Origin: Tupaia tana | Lineage: Eukaryota > Chordata > Mammalia > Scandentia > Tupaiidae | DNA: 64,000 nt | Direction of reading: 5' to 3' | NCBI GenBank assembly: GCA_026018925.1 | Contig: JAKSZU010000008.1 | Coordinates: 8,360,415-8,424,414 of the forward strand | Shown here: piece by piece, positions 53,288-63,735 of the stretch | Position numbering within the stretch: position 1 is the stretch's first letter | Layout: each line of letters starts with the position of its first letter | The notes under the pieces: generated by a model | What the model saw: the letters and a program-made list of their open reading frames with translations, nothing else | Databases searched by the model: none | Told to the model about the DNA's origin: nothing | Position numbers and translations under genes: made by a program

Positions 53288-53493
53288 ATAGTGGTGCTTT
53301 GGGGAAGGGGGAAGGGTGAGTCTTCCCTAAAGTTCTAAAGTCATATTTTGACAATTTCTCTACCAAAAACATCTTAATTTACAAATCACAAAAATCTGCT
53401 AATTTACAAATTCGATGGGTGGATTGATTAAATTTCTAAGTGCAAATAAATCAAAAAATTTAAAACATATTTCCCAGAAGAAATGAAATTTTG

Positions 53494-53730
53494 GGGCCAG
53501 CCAGTGAAGAGGTGATTGAGGTAACCAGAACCGGGCAGTTCTAGTCCCGGCTTGAGAAATACGCAGGGCGAGTGTGCACGCACGTCCAAGAGCCTCAGAG
53601 GAGACTGGAGGAGAAGGGGTCGCAGTGTGGCCGTCCTCCATGCGGAGTGCTTTCTCACTTTTCCTGTCTCTCTCTCTCACTGTCTCTGTGTCCGTCCAGT
53701 GAGCACATCTACCCGCTAGCATAATTAGAA
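53494..53730 (+). mobile_element. tRNA-derived SINE, type A2
   Basis: Forward copy: ggggccagccagtgaagagg, part of the head deleted before gttctagtcccgg, body ccaagagcctcagagg, tail tacccgctagcataatt. Confidence 0.82.
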
Positions 53731-53810
53731 AAAAAATTATATTTTTAGATATCACAGATGGGAAAAAGAAATTCAGTGCTTTCATCTCTATCTGATATAC
53801 ATCTTGGGTG

Positions 53811-53935
53811 GAGGGGCTCAACAAATTCATAGAAAATGCATCTTATGGAAACATCGTGAATGGATTTCAATTTTTGCATGAAAATACATTCATACTTTAA
53901 TTCCAGTCTTCCACAAAATTTATGAAGTCCCTTCA
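53811..53935. mobile_element. Mariner-like MITE
   Basis: Uninterrupted copy, about 125 bp. Ends gaggggctcaacaaattcat and aaatttatgaagtccctt are complementary. The interior is gcatgaaaatacattcatac. Confidence 0.75.
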
Positions 53936-53969
53936 TTTGTACCAATGTACTGACAGAATTTGAAATATC

Positions 53970-54205
53970 TCATGTCAAAGCATTGGACTCCCATGTGGCC
54001 AACTGTGGTTCAAGTCCTGTACCCTACAGCTTAAAACTCATGCTGAGCACATGTGCGTGCATGCCTAAAATCCCAAGAGGAGAATGGAGGAAAAGGGATT
54101 GTAGTGTGGCCATCCCCCCTCGGGGGTGATTTCTCACTTTCTGTCTCTCCATCTCTCTGGAGAGTTCACATCCCCTATAGTAAAAGTCACTCAAAATAAA
54201 TAAAT
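53970..54205 (+). mobile_element. tRNA-derived SINE, type A, 5'-truncated
   Basis: Begins inside the head (gcattggactcccatgtgg), so the A box is gone. It keeps the B box (ggttcaagtcc), body, and ccctatagtaaaag with an AT-rich tail. Confidence 0.87.
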
Positions 54206-55697
54206 ATGTGGTGAGGTTTTATCATTTCTTAATAGGTATTTTTTCTTGAATTTCAAACATATCTCTATTAAGAAATTAAATTCAAATTTTTTATATTAAA
54301 TTAACAAAGAGCCAAGTGAGTGCATATTCAACACAAGAGGTAAGGAAGTGGAGAAGACTTGGGGACAAAGGGCTGTGACACAACACGTTTTGAATGAATT
54401 ATTCAGATGTATTCAGCTCGATGCAACAATTCGAAAGTAATTCCTCTCTCTCTCTGTCTCCTGCAAAATTATTTATTTCCAGGCATGTGTAGGCGACTAA
54501 TCTTAACCCTTTATTCATATCCTGTCCCCTAATCCATGTCAAGAAGAAGATAAAGAATCATTGATTAGCCAAGCTCAACATCAAAGGGGCGATCTTCCCC
54601 ATAAATCAATCCCTCCATTCTCCGAATCACTTTGTTGATTTCTCCCAAACTTCCCCATTTATCTATTGAACTGCTCGTTCCTAAAGCCTCAGGTTTGTTG
54701 TTAGAAATTCTTTCCTTTTATGTTTTCCTAGGATGAGTTACTGTCCAACTAGTGGTGTTTGGAGGTAAGTCGAGCGACACGCCCACCTGGGGACAGTGCG
54801 GACGGGACCCCAGCTCGGAAGCTCAGCACTGTGTCGTCTCTGGGCACGAAACTGTCTAAAACCCGGGCCTCCGCGGCTCACCTACTTCGAAAGCACATTT
54901 ATTTGCCTTCGTTGTTTTCTCCCTCTTTCAGGTCTGAAGTTAATAGGCTGATAACCTCCTTCTCACCAGACCTGAGTATCGATTTCTGCCTCAGTTTTGG
55001 CCTCTCTTCTAAGTTCCACAGACACTGCCAAATGGAGCTATTGATCAGCAGGCTGCCTGTCACTTCCCGAGTGCAAAGGACAGCAACCCTGTCCCCTCCG
55101 TGCCCCAGAATAGACCTGAAGGTAAAGGGTCAGAGATGAAAGGGTTGTGATTAGTGTTCCTTTGTCATCAGCCCAGGAAGCTCGGAGCTCTGTTTACACC
55201 TGTCCTTGGGGTTTAAGATGGAAAACTTGTACTCCTAGGCCCATGCAGGGGTGTAGGGGAAGCAGAACTCTTATCTCGCAGTTTCTCACTGGGGGAGACG
55301 GGCTGTTTGTTGTGAAGCTGGGCTGCCTTTTTAGGTGAAAAGCTTGTGTTTCCTGAACCTTTCATTTGCTGCCTACGGTGCTGGGCTCTGTCTGTTACAG
55401 GAGCCTACGCCTTGGGCATTGACTCGAGAACCCCCAAATCGATTTCCTCTGAGAAAAAGACGTGGAGCGCCCGTGGGACCCCTATTCCCCCGAAGCTGTG
55501 GCGAGGCCATTGATTTCATTGTTGAACCAGAGCAGGGTGCGTCCAGGGGGTCCGTGAGACCAAGAGAAAGAATGCCAGTGAGACAGTTCCTTGGCCAGTA
55601 CGAGTGGCCCTGGCCTAACCACCCCTGAAGCTAAGTCAATAACCGACCTCTCGAAGCCGGGTTATGCCCCGGAATTCTGGGAATCCTTTGTGAGTTC
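54206..55697. other. SINE-free single-copy interval
   Basis: About 1.5 kb, continuing to 56440 apart from a MITE. The AT-rich part at 54440-54700 has several TAAT/ATTA and ATCAAT motifs. Frames of 63-126 codons at 54759-55628 have no recognised family. No exon is supported; regulatory function would be speculation. Confidence 0.4.
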
Positions 55698-55776
55698 TGG
55701 GTGGTCAGAAAAGCCATGATGTGCTTTTCCCCTGCTTTTCTATGCAAAAACGCATCCTGACTTTTCTGACCACCCA
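55698..55776. mobile_element. 79-bp palindromic MITE (MADE1-like layout)
   Basis: The left arm tgggtggtcagaaaagccat and right arm cctgacttttctgaccaccc are near-perfect inverted repeats around a short loop. The same layout and sequence recur at 58115-58190. About 80 bp with long inverted ends resembles the mariner-derived human MADE1, but the sequence differs. Confidence 0.8.
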
Positions 55777-56440
55777 ATCGTGCTGTTGCCTTTTCAGTCC
55801 TTGCTTGTTGCCACGTATGATGACAATATTCGCTTTACACGCCTGGCCCTAGTCACGCTCTCCACGGATCCCTCCAATGGCCCCAGTTACCTGGAGGTCT
55901 ATACCAAACCTCCTGGCATGGTGGCCAGCAGGCTTTGCTTCTGTCCGCATGCAGAGAGCGGCAGCTTCTCTGGGCAAATCCTGGCCTCTGTCTCTCCCCA
56001 ACTAGGGGCAGATTTTCTGTGAAGCTACTGAAGCTTAAGCTTTAGGGCCCCATCACGTCACACATCCCTCCAAAGTCCATGTCTAATGGCAGGTCCATCA
56101 CTTTGGACCCTTTGCTATGAAGAGGGCCTCCGGAGTGTAAGCTTCAGGCCCTGGGAAGCCTGGACCTCACAGCCCTGATCCAGGCCACGTTCATGCCGAC
56201 GTGTGTCTTGGACCTGACAGCCATGCTCTGCACGTCTGCTTGTACCTGTTCCTTGTCAGTTTCCTGTGGCAGACGCTAAGATCCCCAAGTACAGAAACCT
56301 GTTCTCAGGGCACGTAGGAAGGGAGGTGCGGTTTTGGTGTATGTAGAATGAATCAACGAGTGAACCCCAGAATATCAGCATCTAATGAACTGAACAGTCA
56401 TAGTGGCTAACCTAAACCAGACGGATATTGTGCACAAGAT
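55777..56440. other. Unique sequence
   Basis: No gene seen; an 80-codon plus frame at 55780-56022 is unsupported. Confidence 0.35.
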
Positions 56441-56596
56441 ACTGTGAAAAGGGATTTATGTATACTATTTTATTTCATCCTAACTATCCAAAGAAGTCCA
56501 GGTTATAAATGAAAAACACTGAGAGGGGAAAAAATCAAATTCCTGACCTAGGGCATTCAGTTAGTGTGTGGTAGTACCAGGATTTAAAATGAGGTA
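56440..56596 (-). mobile_element. MIR remnant, antisense
   Basis: The text actattttatttcatcctaa, gttataaatgaaaaacactg, agttagtgtgtggtagtacc and aggatttaaa follows antisense MIR. Confidence 0.65.
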
Positions 56597-56603
56597 AACT
56601 GAC

Positions 56604-56785
56604 AGGCCTGCAGGGGCATGGTGACCGGGGCTCTGGACTCCCACATGGCCCATTGCAGTTTGTCAAGGACTCGATGGCTTGCTTTCTCACTTTCCCTCCC
56701 TCTTTCTGTTTCTCTCTGGTGAGTGCACGTGCCCTGTAGCAAAATTTTAAAATAATAATAAATATAACTAAAGAAATAATTCTAA
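56604..56785 (+). mobile_element. tRNA-derived SINE, type B
   Basis: Forward copy with duplication aaaatgaggtaaactga at about 56587 and 56788. B box gtttgtcaagg is decayed. The tail is (AAT)n-rich. Confidence 0.9.
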
Positions 56786-56804
56786 AAAAATGAGGTAAAC
56801 TGAT

Positions 56805-57525
56805 TCTTGCACACTAATTACCCTGCTTCAAAGAGCATGGGTAGCTCACTGGAGCTCTAGTTTCACTTTCTTTCAGACTTTAATGGAGACTGATAAACAC
56901 TGAAAGCATCCTTGGTGCAAATGGTAATGCCAAGAAAAGACAGAAACCATCTGCTGGGATCAATTAGGTGCCTCGACAATATCGTTCCGACTCAGTGTGT
57001 ACAAATAAAGGGGGAGGTGCTTTCGGAACTCACCGATCAAAGAAGGGAAGGTATTTCATGCACGTGTCCCGAGTTCTCGCTCGAGTGTGCACACGCAGCT
57101 GGGCGCCATGTTGGAGAAGCTGCAGAGAAGGCCTAAATGTGCGAAGTTCCGCTTAGTGGTGAAAGCGAATCCCACGCCTGTGCAGCTGTAGCTGGGCTGA
57201 GGGAGGTGATCTGGGCCAAGGACAGCCCCTCACCTCTTGCTGTTCCCCTTCTCTGCTCCCGCCCCTGTCCATCTTTCTGAAAGGGAGGAGAAAGAGAAGC
57301 AGGTTGCTCTGGTCTCAGAACACCCTTTGGACCCCTCCTGGTTCCAGATCCTGAAAAACAGTTCCCCCAACCCTGACCATCCTGCTTCCTGATCACTGAG
57401 GAGCTGGCTTCCTTGTCCTCACAGCATGCAAGCCGGGAGCAGGTGTGCTGGGAGTGGCCATACTTGCACCCAGTGTGGTAGGGATAGGCACTGCCTTACT
57501 TTGCAACTTAGTTAAAACCCTGGGG
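56805..57525. other. Unique sequence
   Basis: No gene or young repeat seen. Confidence 0.4.
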
Positions 57526-57788
57526 TCGGGACCAGCAGATGGTGTAATGATTACGTTGCTGGACTCCTATATGGCTGACCGCAGTTCAAGTCCCAGACCC
57601 GGTTGCTTGAAACTCACGCTGGATGTGTGTACATGCATGCCCTAAATCCCAAGAGGAGAGTGGAGGAGAAGGGACTGTGGCGTGACCATCCACTCTGGGG
57701 GATGATTTCTTGCTTCCTGTCTGTCTCTCTGGTGAGTGCATGTACCCTATAGTAAAAATCTCTCTTTTCTAAAAAAACCCAAAAAGCC
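57526..57788 (+). mobile_element. tRNA-derived SINE, type A
   Basis: Forward copy: cgggaccagcagatggtg, B box gttcaagtccc, and accctatagtaaaaatctc. Flanks aaaccctggg and aaagccctggg form a duplication. Confidence 0.9.
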
Positions 57789-58013
57789 CTGGGCTATGGG
57801 ACACTGGAATTATTCCACAACCCGCTGGGGATAACTGAGTGAGTATCAGGCACTTCCTTTGGCAAGGCACAGAGGCCGTGAACCCTGTGGACTCCGGCAG
57901 CCAGCACATAACCTTGGTGGTAAAAGAGAGTCACGCAGATTTGCTGAGAAATGAGAGCTTGTTTGCTCCACTTTCCTTAATTTTTTTCATTTGTATGTTT
58001 GATTTTCTTAACT

Positions 58014-58086
58014 ATTTCAATCATCAATACAATGTGGACATTTCAATCATCAATACAATGTGGACATTTCAATTATTAGTACAATG
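58014..58086. repeat. 26-bp tandem repeat, about 2.8 units
   Basis: Two identical units beginning atttcaatcatcaatacaat (58014-58039 and 58040-58065), then a partial diverged unit to about 58086. Confidence 0.92.
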
Positions 58087-58114
58087 ACCTGTTATCACTA
58101 ATACAGTGATCTAT

Positions 58115-58190
58115 AAAGTCGTCAGGAAAGTCATGATGTATTTTTCTGTTTTTCTATGCAAAGTGCATCATGACTTTCCTGACAACCCGA
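58115..58190. mobile_element. ~76-bp palindromic MITE, second copy
   Basis: Arms gtcgtcaggaaagtcatgat and atcatgactttcctgacaac pair around tttttctgtttttctatgc. It matches the copy at 55698-55776 in arms and loop. Confidence 0.8.
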
Positions 58191-58689
58191 CATTATGGTG
58201 GAAATGTTGATATTAAGAGAATGGTGCTAAAGCTCTGTTCGTCCCTATTTTAGATTGTAACAGTCTCACCTAAACTAACTTGGGAGCAAGTTGACTCCCC
58301 CAGGGTCAACTTAACTCTGTCATGAAGGCAATAGGGCAGGTTTAAGAGGTCTATCTGTAAATGCCGATCTTTATCACGATATGTAAGAAATTTAAGTGCT
58401 ATTGGCTTAGAGTATCTTCTATCAGCATCAAGCTTCGTTGGTAACTCTGGGACCATAAAACAATTCCCGTAGACACCAGGATTAGCAGGCCTTTGATGAC
58501 AGTGTCAGTCAAAATGTGGCCACTTTGTCCCCTCTGTTCCTAAGTCCTGCTACCAGCTGGCTTTTCCCAGTTCTCCGCCAATTCTAGATTACTCCTTAAC
58601 AGCACTTGGGCTTGTGAACACTGCTTGTCCAGTGACCACATGATGACATTTAAACTCACCCCATTAATAGACCATGTCACCAGCCCTTT
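58191..58689. other. Unique sequence
   Basis: No gene seen. Confidence 0.4.
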
Positions 58690-58706
58690 AGAATTAACCT
58701 CATGTG

Positions 58707-58977
58707 AGGGACCAGCAGTTGGCATAATAGCTATGTCGCTGGACTCCCATGTCATCGACTGTGGGTCAAGTCCTGGGCCCAGTTGCTTAAACTCATGCGG
58801 GGTGCATGTGCGTGTGTGCCCAAGATCCTCAGAGGAGAATGGAGGAGAAGAGATTGCAGTGTGGCCATCTCCCCTGGGGGGTGATTTCTCACTTTCTGTC
58901 TCTCTGTCTCTCTCTGTCTTTCTGATGAGCGCATGTGTCCTATAGCAGAAATCTCTCTCTCAAAAAAAAAAAAAAAA
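58707..58977 (+). mobile_element. tRNA-derived SINE, type A1
   Basis: Forward copy with a perfect 17-bp duplication, agaattaacctcatgtg, at 58690-58706 and 58978-58994. A diverged third version (agaagtaaccttgtgtgg, near 59010) shows the site lay in a small local duplication. Confidence 0.93.
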
Positions 58978-58994
58978 AGAATTAACCTCATGTG

Positions 58995-59719
58995 GTTAGG
59001 TGGCCTTTAGAAGTAACCTTGTGTGGTTTCAGTAAGTCAGAACAATGTTTACTGCTTGCTTGTTTAATTCTTGTTTGATCTTCATTACAGAGATGGGAGT
59101 GGTTCCTTAGTTTGTGTGACTTCGAACTGGAAGCCCAGTGAGTAAGATGTCCTTGGAGAAACTAAAAGAGAGAATAAAATAAAATAAAATACCATGAGGT
59201 AAAAAAGAAAGAAAGAAAAAGAAAATGTTTTCAATAAAAATATACACACTAGTTTAAAAATAAATGAAGAGAGAACTTGGTTGCAGAAGACAATGAAGAC
59301 TGACAGCGCCCCGCCGCTGTAGTGGTTAGGGCTAGTGCTACTTCTCTCATTCGCTGCTTGACATAGACGGGTAAGCTAGACTCCCTGGGCAGGTTGACCT
59401 CTGTGTTTAATGGTGAATGGAACTAGAGCTTGCCTTTTGGTCTCTCCCCCTAATTAACCAATACGTTAACCCATCAGCTGCCTTCTGGCTGTTCCTCTGG
59501 CCCCAGAAGTCCTGTCCAGCAGTGCCACATGCACCTCACCCTAGGATCTCCCATGGCTGGTTCTTTTCTTTTCGCCAACATGACTTGTTCCAAGGGCAGC
59601 GCTTCCCAGAGGGTCCCAAGCCTCCCGTGGTTCTAGGATAGCACGCATCTCTACTGAACTCTGGGTGTCTGGCACTGCCAACCCTGCAGACTTCAGTGTG
59701 GCTCTCCCACAGCTGCTGG
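58995..59719. other. Unique sequence
   Basis: Contains (AAAAT)n and (GAAA)n patches near 59175-59225. No gene seen. Confidence 0.4.
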
Positions 59720-59822
59720 CTCCGCTGAGCAGGGCCTTCTCCCCCTTTCACAGCCGGGGCTAGCGTTAGAGAAGTGCCTGGTTTCCATGGGGCTCAGTAA
59801 TTATCGGTTGGATGAGTCTTCA
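59720..59822 (+). mobile_element. L2-like LINE 3' remnant
   Basis: The text agcagggccttctccccc, gagaagtgcctgg and ggctcagtaattatcggttg follows the L2 3' end. Confidence 0.5.
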
Positions 59823-60084
59823 TAAAATAAAGGTGTGGCTTCTACATCATGCGACAGTATTATCAGATTATTAGTTATTTTGGTGGTTAGTTTTTTTTTT
59901 TAAGTTTAAAAATATGTTAAAGGAAGTAATATAGTAATATTAAAGTCAGCTCCTATCAAACTTAAGGCAAAAATCTCTATAGGGACAAAGAAAGCTGTTT
60001 CATGCTAACGAACAGTAGCGTTAACAAAATACATCGCACCCATGGACATTTTCACCCTGCACATCGTGGCTGCAGATGGCATGA
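59823..60084. other. Unique AT-rich sequence
   Basis: No gene seen. Confidence 0.35.
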
Positions 60085-60360
60085 AGGTAAGGAAGCACTC
60101 ACATCGTGTCAGGCACAGTTCTTTTTGAAGAGGTTTTTGCTATAGGGCGGGTGCACTCACCAGAAAGACAGAGAGAGACAGAGACAGAAAGCGAGAAATC
60201 CCCCCCAGGGGGACGCTGGTCCCAGCGTCAGGCACGGTTCTAAGCTCCTTAGTGCATCAACCCATGAAATCCTCCGAAGAAACCTAAACAGGAGACGATG
60301 GGATTTTACAGTAAGGAAACTTGTCCAAGGTCTGTCAGCTGAAGGTGGAGCTGGTTTTCT
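60085..60360 (-). mobile_element. MIR remnant, antisense, split by a deleted SINE
   Basis: Landmarks ggttctaagctccttagtgc, caacccatgaaatcctccga and ggaaacttgtccaaggtctg follow antisense MIR. A 100-bp SINE derivative is embedded at 60122-60222. Confidence 0.65.
60122..60222 (-). mobile_element. tRNA-derived SINE with large internal deletion
   Basis: About 100 bp. It has the 3' part (gaggtttttgctatagggc, GA segment, gcgagaaatcccccccag) and then only the last head bases (gctggtccc). Duplications tcaggcacagttct (60108-60121) and tcaggcacggttct (60229-60242) still flank it, so the insertion is genuine and the middle is missing. Confidence 0.85.
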
Positions 60361-60389
60361 TTTTTCTGCTTTAACATTTATTTTACTTT

Positions 60390-60655
60390 TGGGACCAGCA
60401 GTTAGTGTAATGGCTATGTCGCTGGACTCCCATGTAGTCAGCCACGGTTTGCATCCTGGACCCGGTGGCTTAAACTCACGCCGGGTGCGTGTGCGTGTGT
60501 GCCCAAGATCCCGAGAAGAGAATGGAGGAGAAGGGATTGCGGTGTGGCCATCCCCCCAGGGGGGTGATTTCTTTCTTTCTGTCTCTCTGTCTCTCTCTGT
60601 CTTTCTGATGAGCGCATGCACCCTATAGCAAAAACCTCTCCAAAAAAAAAAATTT
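60390..60655 (+). mobile_element. tRNA-derived SINE, type A1
   Basis: Forward near-consensus copy: gggaccagcagttagtg, B box ggtttgcatcc (decayed or altered subtype), CpG-rich body, tatagcaaaaacctctcc and an A-tail. Confidence 0.92.
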
Positions 60656-60863
60656 TATTTTTATTATTCTTAATATTTTTTTAAACATTCAATTGCTATA
60701 TATCATTTGGCTTGTAAAGGGTGTTTACCCATCATGAAATACATCTCAGACCAGTCCAATTGATGGTGGTAAGTTTTCTTACAATACTTTCAATTATCAT
60801 TGATTGAATTTCAATGATTATTTCTGAGACTCCATGAATATATTTTTATGAACTAGAAGCATT
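60656..60863. other. Unique AT-rich sequence
   Basis: No gene seen. Confidence 0.35.
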
Positions 60864-61086
60864 CTTTTTTTGAGAGAGAGATTTTTGCTATAGGGTGCAT
60901 GCACTCACAGGAGAGACAGATAGAGATGGAGAGATATAAAGTGAGAAATCATTCTTCAGAGGGGATGGCCATGCCACAATCCCTTCTCCTCTATTCTTCT
61001 CTAGGGATTTTGGGCACGAACACACACATGCTGGGTGCAAGTTTCATGCTGCTGAGTCCGAGACATGAACTGCCACCTGCTGACCC
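60864..61086 (-). mobile_element. tRNA-derived SINE, type A
   Basis: Reverse copy: gagagagatttttgctatag, body complement, ending gccacctgctgacccc. Part of the head is deleted. It is the first of three stacked at an agcatt-T-rich site. Confidence 0.87.
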
Positions 61087-61097
61087 CAGCATTGGTT

Positions 61098-61259
61098 TTG
61101 TCTTGTCTTGTCTTGTCTTGTCTTGTCTTTCCTTTCCTTTCCTTTCCTTTCCTTTCCTTTCCTTTCCTTTCCTTTCCTTTCCCTTCCCTTCCCTTCCCTT
61201 CCCTTCCCTTCCCTTCCCTTCCCTTCCTTTCCTCTTCTCTTCTCTTTCCTCTTTTCTTT

Positions 61260-61314
<55 letters not shown>
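61098..61314. repeat. Layered polypyrimidine microsatellite
   Basis: About 215 bp of pure C/T plus a few G: (TCTTG)n at 61098-61127, (CTTTC)n to about 61180, (CCCTT)n to about 61228, an irregular part, then (TTTC)n at 61254-61313. It lies at the T-tail of the reverse SINE at 61322. Long frames of 115-161 codons here are translations of the repeat. Confidence 0.95.
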
Positions 61315-61321
61315 GTTTTGT

Positions 61322-61573
61322 TTTTGAGAGGTTTTTGCTACAGGGCATGTGCGCTCACCAGAAAGACAGAGAGAGACAGAGAGACAGAAAGCAAGAAATC
61401 ACCCCTGGGGGGATGGTCACACCACAATCCCTTTTCCTCCATTCTCCTCTCGGGATCTTGGGCACGCAAGCACACGCGCCCGGCGTGAGTTTAATCCACC
61501 AGGTCCGGGACTCGAACCGCGGTCAACTACATGGAAGTCCAGTGACATAGCCATTACGCTAACTGCTGGTTCC
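61322..61573 (-). mobile_element. tRNA-derived SINE, type A1
   Basis: Reverse copy: gagaggtttttgctacaggg, body complement, gactcgaaccgcgg (standard B box), ending ctaactgctggttcc. Its tail is the long pyrimidine tract. Confidence 0.93.
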
Positions 61574-61842
61574 TTTTTTTCTTTTTTTGGAGAGGTTTTT
61601 TGTTACAGGGCACGTGTGCTCACCAGAAAGACAGAGAGAGACAGAGAGACAGAAAGTGATAAATCACCCCCGAGAGGGGATGGTCATACCACAATCCCTT
61701 CTCCTCCATTCTCCTCTCGGGATCCTGGGCACGCACGCACACGTGCCCGGCATGAGTTTAAGCCACCGGGTTCGGTACTCAAACCACAGTCGACTACATG
61801 GGAGTCCAGCGACATAGCCATTACGCCAACTGCTGGTCCCCC
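61574..61842 (-). mobile_element. tRNA-derived SINE, type A1
   Basis: Second reverse copy directly adjoining the first: gagaggttttttgttacagg, body complement, ending gccaactgctggtcccc. ccccagcattg at 61084 and 61841 brackets both copies and the tract. Confidence 0.93.
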
Positions 61843-61855
61843 CAGCATTGTTTTT

Positions 61856-63080
61856 TAAAAACCATTTTATTGCAAAATACTGCCAAAAGGAAAATTTCTT
61901 AGTACACAGAACTCTCATATGCCCTCCACCCAAAGTCACAAATGTTTATCATTCTCTCTCTACATATATGTATTGTACATATTTTTTGCATAGTATTTAA
62001 ATGTAGGTTGCCTGTATCATGTTTATAAGTGTGTATTTCCTAAAAGTAGAAATATTCTCTTACATATCTGCAGATCCCTGTTTAATTTAGGAACTGTAAG
62101 TGGATACAATTCTTTCTAATGTGTATTCTGCACTCCAATTTCTCACGTACCCTAATGATAGCATTTTTAGCAATTTTTGTTCCTGGTCTGGGATCCAGTC
62201 CGGGATCATTTATTGCATTTAGTTTATTGTGTTTTATGAGTCTTTAGAAATTTGGAAACTTCCTAACCATTAATGCCTTAAAGAAGACGGCTTAGTTATT
62301 TTATAGCGTCTCCCAATTTAGGTTTCTCTGTTTTTTGTTTAATTATTGTGATTTTAAAATTTGATGAGAGAGAGAGAGAAAGTGAGAAAGCAAGCCTCCA
62401 GGTCCAAGACTTGAACTGTGGTCAGCCCAGTATGAGTCCAGCGCCTTAACCATCATGCCACCTGCTGGCGCTCTCTGATGTTTTTGTTGGCTAGTCTTAG
62501 TTTGTCTGTTTCTAGCTAGAAGTTCGCATAAGTGCTACCAAGTCCTTCTCGGGAAGTTCTACCTGAAGCACAAATTATCCATTCATTTGCTTTTTATGAT
62601 GATGTTAATTTTGAACACTTAGTGAAGATATTTTATTTTATTTTTAGGAAAAAAACTACAATTTTTCTTTCTTACTTACTGATCATTATGTTGGAAAATG
62701 TTTTGAGATTATCCTGTTCGTCATTGCTCACTCTGCTTACAGATCTTTGTTAATTAGTGATTTTCACCCAAATCAGTTTTTACACTGATAGCTGCAAAAT
62801 GGTGTTCTGGCAGCCCCTTCTCGTCTTCTGTATTTGTGGCCTCTCCACGAAATAAGAGCTTTCCCTTCTTTTTCTGTCTTTTTTCCTCCTTTTCTCTTTC
62901 CTTCTTTCCCTCCCTCCCTGCTTGCCAGTATCTATACTGAGTCAAGGATTGGTGTTCCGGTCCATGAATTACAACCTATTAGTTTTTCCCTTTAATTTGA
63001 TATTGAAATGGACTATCTGGCCACTAGGAGTTTTGAAATGTATTTGTGTGTTGAGGGATAGAGTAGCTTTTCAATTTAAA
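61856..63080 (-). mobile_element. Old LINE 3' region (L1-type), antisense
   Basis: Landmarks catatgccctccacccaaag, gtgtatttcctaaaag, ttcctggtctgggatccagt, cattgcatttagtttattgt, ggttagttattttatagcg-like text and aagagctttcccttc follow a well-known mammalian antisense L1 region. A type B SINE interrupts it at 62350-62472. Subfamily and strand are from memory. Confidence 0.55.
62350..62472 (-). mobile_element. tRNA-derived SINE, type B, in a LINE
   Basis: Reverse copy: aaaatttgatgagagagag, ggtccaagacttgaactgtg, ending atgccacctgctggcgc. Confidence 0.85.
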
Positions 63081-63147
63081 AAAATTTTACTTTCCTTGGG
63101 AATAATTTGTGGAGTTTAAATAAAGTCTGAAATGCAGTTTTTAAAAG

Positions 63148-63400
63148 TGTATTTTTTTAGAGACAGAGATTTTTGGTATAGGGTGCATGCACTCACCAAA
63201 GAGATAGAGACAGAAAGTGAGAAATCAGACCTCAGAGGGGAGGGCCACGCCACAATCCCTTCTTCTCCAGTCTCCTCTTGTGGTTTTGGGCACACACACA
63301 CGCACCCGGCGTGAGTTTTAAGCCACAGAGCCTGGGACTCAAACCGTGGTCAACTACGTGGGAGTCTAGCAATGTAACCATTATGCCATCTGCTGGTCCC
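63148..63400 (-). mobile_element. tRNA-derived SINE, type A
   Basis: Reverse copy: gagatttttggtatagggtg, short GA segment, cagacctcagaggggaggg, ending gccatctgctggtccc. Confidence 0.9.
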
Positions 63401-63559
63401 AACATTTAAAAAAAGTTTCTGTAAGTCATTTGGAAGAGGGTCATTATCCCTATGTGATTTTAAAAATTATAATTATTCTCCTATTATAACTGCTGAATCA
63501 GCCCATTCCATTATTGGAAAGTTCTATTTAAACCTTTTTTTTTTAAAAAAATTGAGTGC

Positions 63560-63735
63560 AGGGGCAAGCAAGTAGCATGTTGGTTAAGGCACTGGACCCC
63601 CATATGGCCGACCACGGCTTGATTCCTGAACCTGGCAACTAGCTTTCTCACTTTTCCTCTCTCTCTTTCTGCGTCTCTCTCTGGTGAGTGCACATGCCCT
63701 ATAACAAATTTTAAAATAATAATATAGAAACATAG
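63560..63735 (+). mobile_element. tRNA-derived SINE, type B
   Basis: Forward copy: ggggcaagcaagtagcatg, B box gcttgattcctg (decayed), CT tract, gccctataacaaatttt and an (AAT)n tail. Confidence 0.87.

Noticed and set aside
61001-61550. Long frames of 115-161 codons rich in Phe/Leu/Ser/Pro, or Lys/Glu on the other strand.
   Set aside because: They read through the polypyrimidine microsatellite and flanking SINE; no real protein.
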